Positions 55,121 to 64,000 of a DNA stretch of 64,000 nt are shown here, one piece after another. The notes under the pieces were generated by a model that saw only the letters and a program-made list of their open reading frames with translations, did not search any database and was not told the DNA's origin. The position numbers and the translations under genes were made by a program. Every line of letters begins with the position of its first letter. The first letter of the stretch is position 1. The stretch is taken from the NCBI GenBank assembly GCA_964390335.1, contig CAYMHU010000003.1, forward strand, positions 1 through 64,000. Reading direction: 5' to 3'. The stretch comes from Granulosicoccus sp964390335 (lineage in GTDB: Bacteria; Pseudomonadota; Gammaproteobacteria; Granulosicoccales; Granulosicoccaceae).

Positions 55121-55720
55121 ATTAAAACCCTAACCACGAAAACGCATTGGTTATTCGATATGGATGGCACGCTAACCCACGCTATTCATGATTTTGACGA
55201 CATCAAACGGCAACTCAAACTGCCTGCTGACAAGCCAATTTTGGAATCCATTGCTCTCTTGCCTGCAGCGCAAGCTGCAAAAGTGAATCAGCAACTAGAC
55301 GAGTTAGAATTTGAGATCGCCGGTCGAGCAACAGCCCAGCCTCACAGTGATGAATTACTCGAATTGCTCACTGACCTGGGACATTCAGTGGGGATCGTTA
55401 CACGAAACGGCCATGCAATTGCACTCGCCACACTCTCCGCATGCGGACTCGACCGGTTTTTCAAGCCAGAGTTTGTTATTAGCCGCGACTGTTGCGATCC
55501 AAAGCCAGCACCAGATGGTGTTAACTTATTGCTAACCAGGTGGTCCGCAAATAACAGTAACGCGGTGATGGTGGGTGATTACTTATTTGATTTGGAAGCG
55601 GGTAAAAACGCTGGGGTGGCCACCGTACACTTGGACGTTGATGGCGAGTTTCTCTGGCCTGAGTATTCAGACTATACAGTCACATCGTTGAAACCTTTGG
55701 CCGATCTATTTCGTCACTGA
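55121..55720 (+). CDS. HAD-superfamily hydrolase, likely non-canonical start codon
   Basis: This HAD phosphatase of about 199 residues has motif I LFDMDGTLT, motif II GIVTRNG, Lys in KPAPDG and motif IV MVGDYLFDLEAGKNAG, of the phosphoglycolate-phosphatase type. The first ATG in frame (55160) lies inside motif I and would remove the nucleophile Asp. Upstream the frame is open to a TAG at 55070 but has no ATG, GTG or TTG. ATT 55121, with AGGT seven bases before it, is the best candidate (ATA 55115 is also possible). A sequencing error cannot be excluded. Confidence 0.75.
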   Translation: MKTLTTKTHWLFDMDGTLTHAIHDFDDIKRQLKLPADKPILESIALLPAAQAAKVNQQLDELEFEIAGRATAQPHSDELLELLTDLGHSVGIVTRNGHAIALATLSACGLDRFFKPEFVISRDCCDPKPAPDGVNLLLTRWSANNSNAVMVGDYLFDLEAGKNAGVATVHLDVDGEFLWPEYSDYTVTSLKPLADLFRH

Positions 55721-55814
55721 CTCTCATAAATCTGCCACCGCATTGTGCCAAACTAAACAACGACTCAACACAGAATGCTATTCGAGAAAGAAAAGTACTC
55801 AAAAGGGTGAGTAA

Positions 55815-57395
55815 TCAAGAATGATGAGTACTCAAGATACCGGCCCAACGCGATTGCCATAAAACAAGCAATGAAATCAGAAACCAATGGATTCCACCGC
55901 CGGAGCTTCTGGAGGATTCTGGTTTGTTGGGTTGATTTTCCGAATCGTCTGGCTGAGTGTTGTGCCCATCAAAAGCTGTGCTCGCGAAATTGACAGATTC
56001 AACTATCGATTGAGATATTAGCGCACGGCTCGTCGCGTTGCCCGCAGGACATAGATCGCTAACGTTCTCGTTCAGACAAACATCCAAAGCGTGCGCGCCC
56101 AACTTAATTAAATGCATAGTAGAATTAGGAGTCGTTGTGGCATCGCAAGTCACAACTTCTCTTTGTTCGGATACTAAGCCAACCTCCTCTGCAACACCAG
56201 GTAAGATTCGACCTGCCAACGCATCGCACAATCTGACCGATTGCCGCGCTTCAACTAGCTCGTCAGCTGAGCCCTGCACAATAAACACTGGCGGCCAATT
56301 CAGTCCTTCCGACGCAACGCGTTGTGGGAAACTATTATTAACTACAACGGGTAAAGACGGATCTGCCGTAGCGGCTGTGGCTCCAGTGCCCAGCACATCC
56401 TCTAGGATACTGAGTCCTTGCTCATTGGTGTAAGCACCGCTTTGTATACGCTGTAAAAAATCGCTAAAATCTGTGGGCGGATACATTAGTACTGCACCGC
56501 TAACAGATGCCGTCCGGTTAACCACTAACGACAAGCCCAAATGACCCCCTGCCGATTGTCCAAATACGATGGGCGCTCCAGAGCTACCAAAATCTGCTGC
56601 ATTTGATATTACCCAATCCAACGCGAATTCAGCATCGTTGACCACGTCGCTGAAGTCTGCCTGATTACATGCAGCCGTTGACTCTTCGTTATCCAATAAA
56701 CGATAAAACGGTGCATATACAACAAAACCCTGATCAACAAAGTGCGGCACACTCAGCTCCAGCCCCATGAAGCCAAATGAGCGTGCGCTCCAAGAACCGC
56801 CGTGCAAAGCGACTAATGACTTTTGGCCTGTGTCACCAGGGTGTTTTTTATACACACGCATCTCAAGATCACACGCACCTCTCGGCGTTTGCACACGTCG
56901 ATATACCAAACGTTGCATGTAAGGTTGTGTCACTCCGCTAAGCGACCGTGCGCCTAAATCGAGGCGATTACCGGGAGTGAGCGTCCAAGCATCCTGCCTT
57001 ATACCAACACCATTTCCGAGCGTACCGGCATTTGCTGCACCGGCGCAAAATTCCGGAACGGTAGTTTGCGTATATACAATTGGACTCGTGCATTGCGCAT
57101 CGCTAAACCAACTACCCGCTTCTTCATCGGGCACCACGGCCACACATTGCCCTTCGCTGTTAATTTGCTGCAACGGGGCAATATTAACGTCTGCTAGTTC
57201 GTTTTCTAATAACAAACAAGCCAAAGAATTACCTAGAAAACTTTGCACGTCTATGGCACTCGCATGGCTACCGCCTAGAGCAAGCAACGCAACAAGCAAA
57301 TATCGAGCGCAACTGAGAGCGGTTTTCACGCCTCGTTTCAATACATAACTTAACAACTTAGCCAGCCTTTTACGTTCGCCAATGTAGTTCAACAA
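55815..57395 (-). CDS. Exported alpha/beta hydrolase (lipase/esterase-like) with possible C-terminal sorting tail
   Basis: This 526-residue protein has an N-terminal export signal (residues about 25-47, ending SHASA) and an alpha/beta hydrolase core: SLVALHGGSWSARSFGFMG (oxyanion HGG), VFGQSAGGHLGLSLV (nucleophile Ser in G-Q-S-A-G), VFIVQGSADELVEARQ (Asp) and the His in KLGAHALDV. The C-terminus is Ser/Pro-rich, then SSGGGIHWFLISLLVLWQSR, resembling a GlyGly-CTERM sorting signal. It would be a secreted or surface esterase. It is one base from the M48 gene upstream. Confidence 0.85.
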   Translation of the reverse strand: MLNYIGERKRLAKLLSYVLKRGVKTALSCARYLLVALLALGGSHASAIDVQSFLGNSLACLLLENELADVNIAPLQQINSEGQCVAVVPDEEAGSWFSDAQCTSPIVYTQTTVPEFCAGAANAGTLGNGVGIRQDAWTLTPGNRLDLGARSLSGVTQPYMQRLVYRRVQTPRGACDLEMRVYKKHPGDTGQKSLVALHGGSWSARSFGFMGLELSVPHFVDQGFVVYAPFYRLLDNEESTAACNQADFSDVVNDAEFALDWVISNAADFGSSGAPIVFGQSAGGHLGLSLVVNRTASVSGAVLMYPPTDFSDFLQRIQSGAYTNEQGLSILEDVLGTGATAATADPSLPVVVNNSFPQRVASEGLNWPPVFIVQGSADELVEARQSVRLCDALAGRILPGVAEEVGLVSEQREVVTCDATTTPNSTMHLIKLGAHALDVCLNENVSDLCPAGNATSRALISQSIVESVNFASTAFDGHNTQPDDSENQPNKPESSRSSGGGIHWFLISLLVLWQSRWAGILSTHHS

Positions 57396-57396
57396 A

Positions 57397-58932
57397 TTAA
57401 TTAGCTAGGCGAACATCAACAACCGATACTCGTATGGAGTCGGCTTGTTGTTTCGTCATGCGACGCCCGGTATCGATAATCTTGCTTTGCCCTGCACCTA
57501 GAGTACCGCTGATGTTCGATGTTGTTTGCTCGCCATTGATGACGACACCCAACTTTATACCGGTTAAGGGTCGGGAAGTTTGATTAATTAATTGAAACGC
57601 AAACGTGCCAGATGCAGTTAAGCCACGGTTTACCAATAGATAATCTTGCGGGTTACTACCAAAATCAAGTTTAAGCAGCGCATCTCGGGCTTTGTCTCCG
57701 ATGGGGCCAGATGCTTGCGCCGCTTTCGCCAAATAGGCTTTGGCATCCTGCAAATTGCCCGCATCACGTTCAATTATTCCCAGGCCGTATTGTGCTTCTG
57801 CTGTTGGTAACAATTTTAAACTTGTTAAGTAATTTCGCTTTGCCGCAGAGATATTGCCTGACTGTTGGTAAATTTCACCACTGCGGACTTGGTTATAGTA
57901 AAACCCCGGATTCAGCTTCAAAGCCTTGTTGTAGTAACTTCGGGCGGCTTTTAAGTTACCAACCTGCGTAGAGATATCACCTAAGAAGGAATTGAAGTGC
58001 GCTTCTTTTGGCTCTAGTTTTATAGCGCGTTTTGTTAGATCAACTGCCCGCTTCAGGTTCTTCTGTTTTCTGGCAACTTGCGCTTCTTTAAACAACTCAT
58101 AAGCGGGCACGGATTGCTTTATACGCCGCATGGCTTTTTCATATCGAGCCTTACCTCTATCACCACCCAATCCCAATTCGTTCGCAGTTGCTATGTTCTG
58201 CTTGACTCGCGTTGCAGAAGGTGGATGACTAGCAAACAGCCCACTAATGAAATCCGCCTGCCTACCTTCACTTAAACGCAGAAACGTTTTTTGTAAGTCG
58301 ACTGCGCCCTGTAAATCGTAGCCGGCGCGTTTCATATACAACATACCAAACCGATCCGCTTCAAGCTCAGCGTCTCTTCCGTACTTGCTATTGGTGAGCT
58401 GCGCTGCAATTGAGGACGCCAACTGTGCTGCCTGGCCATGACCTTTGCGATTACCTGCGATGGTTGCACCCATAACCGCACCCTGCAGCAAAATGCCTCT
58501 TGATTGACCTTGCGCTCCATGGCGAGCGGCCGCATGAACAATCTCATGGCTCAGCACGGCTGCCAATTCTGATTCGTCTTTTAACTCCGCGAGTAAACCT
58601 CGGTTGATCGAGATTTTTCCACCCGGCAGTGCCCACGCATTGGGTACTGAGTCGTTCAGCACATGGAATTCATACGGTAGTTTCTTATCGGCGTATCGCG
58701 CTAACTTATTGCCGACTCTGCGCACGTAAGCTTCAACACCCGGGTCTATGGTGTAGTCGCCTCCTTGAGATTGCCGTAACGGAGCGTAGTGCTGCTTGCC
58801 AATTGCAAGGTCCCACGACTCGCCAACCAACATGATCTGTTGTTTGCCTGTAACCGGATTGACTGCGCACCCAGCAACGATGATGGTAGCGATCGCTGCA
58901 ATTGCTATTACGCGAACAGAAGCAAGTCTCAT
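57397..58932 (-). CDS. M48-family metalloprotease lipoprotein with TPR repeats (BepA-like)
   Basis: This 511-residue protein has a lipoprotein signal with lipobox VAGC (Cys22) and a zinc protease domain with HEIVH at 129-133 and the third ligand region DAELEADRFGMLYM. A C-terminal TPR array (about 280-430) and a small beta domain follow. It resembles BepA/YfgC, which supports outer-membrane protein assembly and degrades stalled LptD/BamA substrates. ATG 58932 is used because it puts the lipobox at the N-terminus, with GAGAGGATG upstream. Confidence 0.92.
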   Translation of the reverse strand: MRLASVRVIAIAAIATIIVAGCAVNPVTGKQQIMLVGESWDLAIGKQHYAPLRQSQGGDYTIDPGVEAYVRRVGNKLARYADKKLPYEFHVLNDSVPNAWALPGGKISINRGLLAELKDESELAAVLSHEIVHAAARHGAQGQSRGILLQGAVMGATIAGNRKGHGQAAQLASSIAAQLTNSKYGRDAELEADRFGMLYMKRAGYDLQGAVDLQKTFLRLSEGRQADFISGLFASHPPSATRVKQNIATANELGLGGDRGKARYEKAMRRIKQSVPAYELFKEAQVARKQKNLKRAVDLTKRAIKLEPKEAHFNSFLGDISTQVGNLKAARSYYNKALKLNPGFYYNQVRSGEIYQQSGNISAAKRNYLTSLKLLPTAEAQYGLGIIERDAGNLQDAKAYLAKAAQASGPIGDKARDALLKLDFGSNPQDYLLVNRGLTASGTFAFQLINQTSRPLTGIKLGVVINGEQTTSNISGTLGAGQSKIIDTGRRMTKQQADSIRVSVVDVRLAN

Positions 58933-58977
58933 GTTTACATCCTCTCTAATGCCCATACCTGACCAAACCGTCGGGTC

Positions 58978-59475
58978 TTAATGCTGATGACCACCGGGGC
59001 CGTGAGCATGGCCATGCGCCATCTCTTCCTCGGTAGCATCGCGAACATCCAGTATTTTCACATCAAATGTCAGGTCAACGCCAGCTAATGGATGATTTGC
59101 GTCCACATCGAGGTTGAATTTACCTACTTTGACAATCGTACCCGGCGATCCGCCCCGTGTTCCCTGCAGATTGATAACCTGACCCACTCTGAACTTCTGC
59201 TTTTTGCCATTGTCGATACGCTTAATCGGAATCCGTTGTTTACGATCTGGATAGTATCGGCCATAAGCGCGTTCATGAGGTAATGTAACGGAAAAGTCTT
59301 CACCTGCTGACTTGCCAAGGAAAGCTTCTTGCAGCCCTACTAGTATAGAGCCCTGACCATACAGAAATAACTGCGGGTGTGAATTTTGCGAAGACTCAAT
59401 TTTTTCAGCATTATCGTCGTACAAATCGTAGTGAAACGAGATGACTTTGCCGGGGCCAATAACCGCTTCTGACAT
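58978..59475 (-). CDS. slyD: FKBP-type peptidyl-prolyl isomerase, SlyD-like
   Basis: This 165-residue protein has the SlyD split FKBP domain: IGPGKVISFHYDLYDDN at the start, LFLYGQGSILVGLQEAFLG, AGEDFSVTLPHERAYG, then the insert-in-flap chaperone region and NHPLAGVDLTFDVKIL. The C-terminal tail is His-rich (HGHAHGPGGHQH) and may bind nickel or other metals. ATG 59475 is chosen for the GGAGA seven bases upstream; the frame open to 59544 would add 23 unrelated residues. Confidence 0.93.
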   Translation of the reverse strand: MSEAVIGPGKVISFHYDLYDDNAEKIESSQNSHPQLFLYGQGSILVGLQEAFLGKSAGEDFSVTLPHERAYGRYYPDRKQRIPIKRIDNGKKQKFRVGQVINLQGTRGGSPGTIVKVGKFNLDVDANHPLAGVDLTFDVKILDVRDATEEEMAHGHAHGPGGHQH

Positions 59476-59595
59476 GTTAAATCTCCAAATATTACAACCA
59501 GCCGCACGAGTCTCACAGAAAAGAGCGTCGTTCGGCATTATCATGGCAAAGGCATCATAACAATTGACAAGCGACTCGTGGCACCCGGTTTTAAC

Positions 59596-60552
59596 ATGAA
59601 ACGACTATCGGCCAAAATCAGAAAGCATCAGATCTACCGCTCACCCGTGGTGGTTGTGCTGCTGTCGACCATAGTCTTGACCGGATGTTTCAACAGCAAA
59701 TTAGTCGTTGGTCGTTTGTACAATTTACTCGACAACCAAATTCGAGATGAATTCCATAAATTAGCGGAATTCAATGACGATCAAATTGCGTATTTTGAAA
59801 AACGTGTGGGTACTTTTCACGTATGGCACAGGCAATCTGAATTGCCAAAATATGCCGCCTTGCTAGACGACATTCAACGCTCAATTCGCGAACGTGATCA
59901 AACATCAGCCGCAGATGTTGAAGGCTGGTTCGATTCAATAGAAACGTTTTCTAAATCTGTGCGGTACTGTTATCCGGTAAATTTCTCGTTTGAGCTGATG
60001 CAAACCTTAACTGATGAACAAGTCACCTTCATAGAAAGACGTTTTGCCAATGAGCGTAAAAAAAACTATGCGCGCTATTTAGAAAAAACACCGGATGAAC
60101 GGCGTGAAGACAGAATTGAACGCGTGGTAACCTGGACCGGCAGGATAGGTTTGGAGCTTAACAATACGCAGAAAACCATGCTACGCGACACGTTGAACGA
60201 TCAAATTAGCATGCGTAAGCAATACTATCAGTTGGTAGATCAATGGAATAAAGATCTGTTTATTATTGCCCGCAATCAAGAGGCTGCCGACTACAAATCA
60301 AAAATGAAAGTGCATGTTTCCAGCTTATGGACGCTTATGGAAACCACCCATAACGAACAATGGCAGGCCAATAGAAAATTGTGGCGCGATTTTGCGTTTA
60401 AGTTTGTTCAGTCCTTAACATACGACCAACGCATACAAGCCGGTGCATGGCTAGAGAAATTGGGCAGTACTTTAGGTGAAATTGCACAGGATGAACCTTC
60501 GTTTAAAGTGACCAACAACCCTGCACATGGCTGCATGGTAAAAGCGAGCTAA
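59596..60552 (+). CDS. DUF6279 family lipoprotein
   Basis: This 318-residue protein has a basic N-terminus, a hydrophobic stretch and a lipobox (VLTGC) near residue 30, so it is probably an outer-membrane lipoprotein. The mature part is helical and charged, with a conserved-looking NLLDNQIRDEF start and repeated RYLEKTPDERREDRIERV-type helices, as in DUF6279. The function is unknown. ATG 59596 is preferred because the upstream ATG adds residues ahead of the basic n-region. Confidence 0.82.
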   Translation: MKRLSAKIRKHQIYRSPVVVVLLSTIVLTGCFNSKLVVGRLYNLLDNQIRDEFHKLAEFNDDQIAYFEKRVGTFHVWHRQSELPKYAALLDDIQRSIRERDQTSAADVEGWFDSIETFSKSVRYCYPVNFSFELMQTLTDEQVTFIERRFANERKKNYARYLEKTPDERREDRIERVVTWTGRIGLELNNTQKTMLRDTLNDQISMRKQYYQLVDQWNKDLFIIARNQEAADYKSKMKVHVSSLWTLMETTHNEQWQANRKLWRDFAFKFVQSLTYDQRIQAGAWLEKLGSTLGEIAQDEPSFKVTNNPAHGCMVKAS

Positions 60553-60558
60553 TCCAGC

Positions 60559-61893
60559 TTACAGCTCTTTTCCAGCTCGGAATTCTCCCCAACGCAAAAT
60601 GGTATTTGCACCGATGGATGCAAATGGTTCTGGTGGTAACTTATCGGGCGCATCCCCGGCTAGCTGGTCTTCAAGTAGTGAAGATGTTTGCTGACTGGCG
60701 AGCTCAGCAATTAACTTTCCCGAAATAGTGCCCTTGGCAGTGCCTAAACCGTTTTGACAGCATGCAGAAAACAACCTGGTATCAATTTCACCAAACACGC
60801 TGACATTATTGCGGCTTAAGCACAACTTACCACCCCATCGAAACTCCATGTCGATATTGGCTAATTGCGGAAACCGGTATTGAAATGAACGATCATGGTC
60901 TATCGCAATTTTACGCAACCGCTCGTCATCCACATGCAGCGTTGGTTCAAACGTCGTGCGATTACGTACAATTAGTCGATCACCACCCACGCCACTAACA
61001 CGCCTTACCGTCGTACCAAGCGTATCAGCAGGCGTTAAGGCCCAACGCGGTTCACCGCCCAAGGAATTGGTTTCACTTTGAGTCAGCGCCCTGGTCATAG
61101 AACCGTACGTATAGACATGAACCAATTGCCGTTTATAAAAGCCAAAACTTTCAAGATGACCATTAACGCTCAAAATGACATTTGGGGCCCGCAACAGACC
61201 ATCTGGCGTTCGGGCTTCCCAAAGCGTGCCTTTACGTTCAAGCCCAATAACGGGAGAGTTTTCGTAGATGCGGAGCTTGTCTGCTTCAATTCCTTCAGCT
61301 AATGCTCGTATGTACATTGCAGGTTGTAGCATCGCTGTGCCGGGGGTATACAACCCTTGCTGATAACACTCAGTTCCGGTTATTGCGTGCATTGCCGCTG
61401 TATCCAAAAATTCGTATGGCTCGGCAAGACTTTTTAGGTATGTAGCATATGCCTTGTTGTGCTCAACGCCACGAGGCGTAATGGCACCATTGATTTTACC
61501 GGACAAAGACAATGCCTCATCACTCATGCCATAGCGCTGTTTAATTTGCGTTGCGTAAGCAATACCTGCACGATTGAGTCGAATTTCACGAGTATCATTT
61601 GTGATATCTCCTGAGTAATCTGATGCCGTCAACACATGAGGGACATCAATCATAAACCCACTGTTTCGGCCTGCTGGGCCGTCAGCAACGCGCTTTGCAT
61701 CCAACACAACAATGTGATCGTTTGGATGTAATTCAGCAAGTCTTTGTGCGGCTGTTAAACCTGTGAAACCTGCGCCTACGATCAACCAATCTGCATTCAG
61801 TTTTGCATTCAAGGATGCTCGCAATGGCACTGGCGGCAGCAATGCATTCCACGCGGCGGGACCAGGGTCGGATGGTAAGGCGCTGACTCTCAC
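60559..61893 (-). CDS. FAD-dependent amine oxidoreductase (DAO family, PuuB-like)
   Basis: This 444-residue flavoprotein has the FAD site ADWLIVGAGFTGLTAAQRL and the family motif DGPAGRNSGFMIDVPH. The substrate domain includes VNGHLESFGFYKRQLVH, and CCQNGLGTAKGTISGKLIAEL closes the FAD site near the C-terminus. It resembles gamma-glutamylputrescine oxidase and glycine/sarcosine oxidases. It is nine bases downstream of the MttB-like gene and in one operon with the aldehyde dehydrogenase, which fits oxidation of an N-methylated or polyamine substrate. Confidence 0.88.
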   Translation of the reverse strand: MRVSALPSDPGPAAWNALLPPVPLRASLNAKLNADWLIVGAGFTGLTAAQRLAELHPNDHIVVLDAKRVADGPAGRNSGFMIDVPHVLTASDYSGDITNDTREIRLNRAGIAYATQIKQRYGMSDEALSLSGKINGAITPRGVEHNKAYATYLKSLAEPYEFLDTAAMHAITGTECYQQGLYTPGTAMLQPAMYIRALAEGIEADKLRIYENSPVIGLERKGTLWEARTPDGLLRAPNVILSVNGHLESFGFYKRQLVHVYTYGSMTRALTQSETNSLGGEPRWALTPADTLGTTVRRVSGVGGDRLIVRNRTTFEPTLHVDDERLRKIAIDHDRSFQYRFPQLANIDMEFRWGGKLCLSRNNVSVFGEIDTRLFSACCQNGLGTAKGTISGKLIAELASQQTSSLLEDQLAGDAPDKLPPEPFASIGANTILRWGEFRAGKEL

Positions 61894-61902
61894 GTGAGTG
61901 CG

Positions 61903-63474
61903 TTACTTCTCGGTGTTGAGCGCTTCCACTGCCGGAATTTCCAATTCACGACGGGCGATATAGTCTCGTAAGGCTTCATCAACTGCTTCATCCAGTTTCG
62001 GCTCTTCATAATTATTAAGTAAATTGCGAGCTTCAATAAGCGCTCTTTCGGTGATTTCTTTACTACCATCAGCTGTCCATTGCTCTATTGAATTGTTGTC
62101 AAAAAGCTTAGGCATGAAGAACGCATCCTGAAATTTTTCCAAGGTATGAGGGTGTCCAAGGTAATGCCCGCCTGGCCCGATATCTCTAACGGCAGACAAG
62201 GCCTCATCAAAATCGTCCCAACGAATACCTTCAGCCATGCGATAACCCATTGCACATTGCTCGGCATCAACAATGAATTTTGCTGTTGAACAGTGCATGC
62301 CCGCTTCATTCCAACCCGCCGAATGCCAGATGTAGTTTGCACCTGCAAGCATAACCGCCATTAGCGTACTCGCACTTTCATAGCCCGCCTGGGCATCAAA
62401 TGTCTTAGCGCCACCCAAGGTGTTAGAGGTACGCCATGGCACATCATAAAAACGCGCCATTTGACCAATCATGTAATTCATTAAACTGATTTCAGGCGTG
62501 CCAGCCATAGGTGCACCTGAAGCCATTGACACAGTAGACAGGTAGTGTCCGTAAATTGCAGGACAACCTTTTCTCACAACCTGCGTGTATGCAAGCGCAG
62601 ATAAGGCTTCGGCATTTAGTTGTGCCACCGCAGGGGCTGTGGATGCCGGTGTATTTGCGCCACCCAGTACGAACGGTGAACATAACACGGGCTGGTTACG
62701 TTTATTGAATGCTCGCATGGCAGACAACATGGTTTCATCCCAAACCAGTGGCGAGTTACCATTACAATTGCCAGTGACAACGGCATGTGTTTCAAGAAAC
62801 TCTTCACCAAACAGAATAGCGCACATATCCAATACGTCCTCTGCGTTTTTGCCAGAGGTGGTCATGCCCATAAAGGTTTTATCGGAATATTTCATCGAAG
62901 AATACGTGATACGCAAGTGCCTGTGCGAAATCACATGATCCATCGGCTCCACAATATGATGCGCGCTGGAATGAATAGCGGGCAACATTTGCGATAACTT
63001 ATGAAAATTAGCTAAATCATCTAATGTTGGATTACGGCGTTTATCGTCAAGGTCTCGTAAATACGGTGCACCTGTCATCGGTATAAACATGGAATGATCA
63101 TTCCCGAACGGCAGGTTGTTATCCGGGTTTCTGGCATGAAACGTAAAGCTTGATGGAATGGATTGTATTAATTCTCGAACCAATCCACGATCCAAATGCA
63201 CGCGATCACCATCCTTGATGGTGGCACCTGCGGCTTTCCAATCACTTATGGCTTGATCGTCACGAAACACAACGCCCACTTCTTCCAATATGGCCATGGA
63301 TGCGTTATCAATTTTCTCAACCTGTTCCTGGCTCATGGGCTCAACCAGTGGAAGTTGACGCTTTAATGCCGGTAGCATGGTCGTAGAGCGCTTGGAACGC
63401 TGCTTAAGTAGCGCAGCCCTACCGCCTTTGCGCGTTCGCCCTTTCATCATGCGCGGCTCGAGGGATTCACTCAT
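61903..63474 (-). CDS. MttB-like (non-pyrrolysine) trimethylamine methyltransferase family protein
   Basis: This 523-residue protein belongs to the MttB superfamily. Visible stretches include AILEEVGVVFRDDQAISDW, THAVVTGNCNGNSPLVWD and GHYLGHPHTLEKF. No in-frame TAG occurs, so it is of the non-pyrrolysine type, like MtgB, which demethylates glycine betaine or other quaternary amines onto a corrinoid protein. No corrinoid protein gene is in the window. ATG 63474 overlaps the stop of the aldehyde dehydrogenase (ATGA). Confidence 0.93.
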   Translation of the reverse strand: MSESLEPRMMKGRTRKGGRAALLKQRSKRSTTMLPALKRQLPLVEPMSQEQVEKIDNASMAILEEVGVVFRDDQAISDWKAAGATIKDGDRVHLDRGLVRELIQSIPSSFTFHARNPDNNLPFGNDHSMFIPMTGAPYLRDLDDKRRNPTLDDLANFHKLSQMLPAIHSSAHHIVEPMDHVISHRHLRITYSSMKYSDKTFMGMTTSGKNAEDVLDMCAILFGEEFLETHAVVTGNCNGNSPLVWDETMLSAMRAFNKRNQPVLCSPFVLGGANTPASTAPAVAQLNAEALSALAYTQVVRKGCPAIYGHYLSTVSMASGAPMAGTPEISLMNYMIGQMARFYDVPWRTSNTLGGAKTFDAQAGYESASTLMAVMLAGANYIWHSAGWNEAGMHCSTAKFIVDAEQCAMGYRMAEGIRWDDFDEALSAVRDIGPGGHYLGHPHTLEKFQDAFFMPKLFDNNSIEQWTADGSKEITERALIEARNLLNNYEEPKLDEAVDEALRDYIARRELEIPAVEALNTEK

Positions 63475-64000
63475 GCAACCGTGTCTCCATCTGCAGGGTC
63501 TGACAGGTCGAGCCAAATGGTTTTAAGTTCGGTGTATTGATCGTGCGCATGAATGGCGTTATCGCGACCACCGAACCCAGATTGCTTGTAACCGCCAAAC
63601 GGTGTTGAGATATCACCTTCACCATAACAGTTAACGGTGACTGTACCTGCACGAACCGCCTTGGCCATACGCATCGCGCGCTTTGCATTGCTGGTGAACA
63701 CACTAGCGCACAGGCCGTAGTCGGTTGCATTCGCAAGTTCTATGGCTTGCTCTGCCGAGGAAACACTCATAACCGATAACACTGGTCCGAAGATTTCTTC
63801 AGTAGCTAATTCGCTGCTTTCGGACACCTTATCAAATATAGTGGGCGATACGAATTGTGCGTTGGCTTGGCCACCCAATATAAGTTCGCAATTGTTACCC
63901 TTCGACAGATACGATGCCACTTTTTGCTGATGTTGCTTGTCAATCAGCGCACCCAAATGATGTTGAGGATCGAGTGGATTACCGGTTTTCCAATCACGCA
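63471..64000 (-). CDS. Aldehyde dehydrogenase, C-terminal part (window edge)
   Basis: The 175 visible residues are the C-terminal third of an ALDH of the PuuC type: EEIFGPVLSVM, LANATDYGLCASVFTSNA, GTVTVNCYGEGDISTPF, GGYKQSGFGGRDNA and HDQYTELKTIWLDL. The catalytic Cys and NAD site are beyond the right edge. PuuC oxidises gamma-glutamyl-gamma-aminobutyraldehyde. It is the first gene in view of an operon with the MttB-like and DAO genes. Confidence 0.93.
   Translation of the reverse strand, partial: RDWKTGNPLDPQHHLGALIDKQHQQKVASYLSKGNNCELILGGQANAQFVSPTIFDKVSESSELATEEIFGPVLSVMSVSSAEQAIELANATDYGLCASVFTSNAKRAMRMAKAVRAGTVTVNCYGEGDISTPFGGYKQSGFGGRDNAIHAHDQYTELKTIWLDLSDPADGDTVA

Overview
The window reads as about 48% GC chromosomal DNA of a Gram-negative, aerobic, probably marine gammaproteobacterium. 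The housekeeping genes (lysS, prfB with its programmed frameshift, recJ followed by an RpfE/ApgM-type gene), HiPIP, Zur/ZnuABC, class II photolyase and MttB-type genes support this; the order (perhaps Arenicellales/Granulosicoccus-like) is only a guess. Three 100-N assembly gaps (8465-8564, 26338-26437, 38723-38822) break real genes, so several gene models are partial.

Layout. 1-661 is the 5' end of an IS3-family element running off the left edge. 700-9190 is a polymorphic-toxin locus, read on the minus strand: a secreted Rhs protein with YD repeats, an intein-like Hint domain and a REase-type toxin tip, then its probable immunity gene, then an orphan WHH-nuclease toxin tip next to a SUKH immunity gene, then a further small orphan gene. 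The immunity genes are visibly more AT-rich than the core. 9450-13290 is a minus-strand operon with a thioesterase, an ABC-2 exporter, an AAA/ABC-like ATPase, a small membrane protein and an odd DsrC/TusE-like protein. 13495-16783 holds an exported protein, an ECF42-type sigma factor with its DGPF/YCII partner and a good candidate autoregulated promoter, and a phosphopantetheinyl transferase. 16954-22620 is housekeeping. 22758-28775 is a photobiology/redox block: a TVP38-flavoprotein fusion, a class II photolyase, a renalase-like oxidoreductase, a DCC thioredoxin-like protein and an FeS-BCP-type photolyase. 28825-35457 carries HiPIP, pirin/azoreductase with a divergent LysR regulator, a VOC protein, an Ldh2-type dehydrogenase, MarR and a class II aldolase. 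35517-39519 is the zinc-uptake locus (zur, two Zur-box-like palindromes, an overlooked 52-residue membrane protein, znuC, znuB, znuA). 39675-49542 contains GNAT, a glycosyltransferase, a GGDEF/EAL protein, a CDGSH protein, a sugar-acid gene trio and an ammonium-transporter pseudogene. 49601-54924 is a two-gene hybrid kinase/response regulator system. 55121-60552 holds a HAD phosphatase with no canonical start codon, a lipase-like protein, an M48 protease lipoprotein, SlyD and a lipoprotein. 60559-64000 is an ALDH / MttB-like / DAO operon.

The most interesting material is the stacked toxin-immunity cassette region, the zinc locus (small ORF, Zur-box leader, repeat-induced gap in znuA), the ECF42 promoter, the HAD start-codon problem, the Cys-swapped DsrC homologue and the degenerate Amt gene. 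No tRNA, rRNA or CRISPR array was seen.
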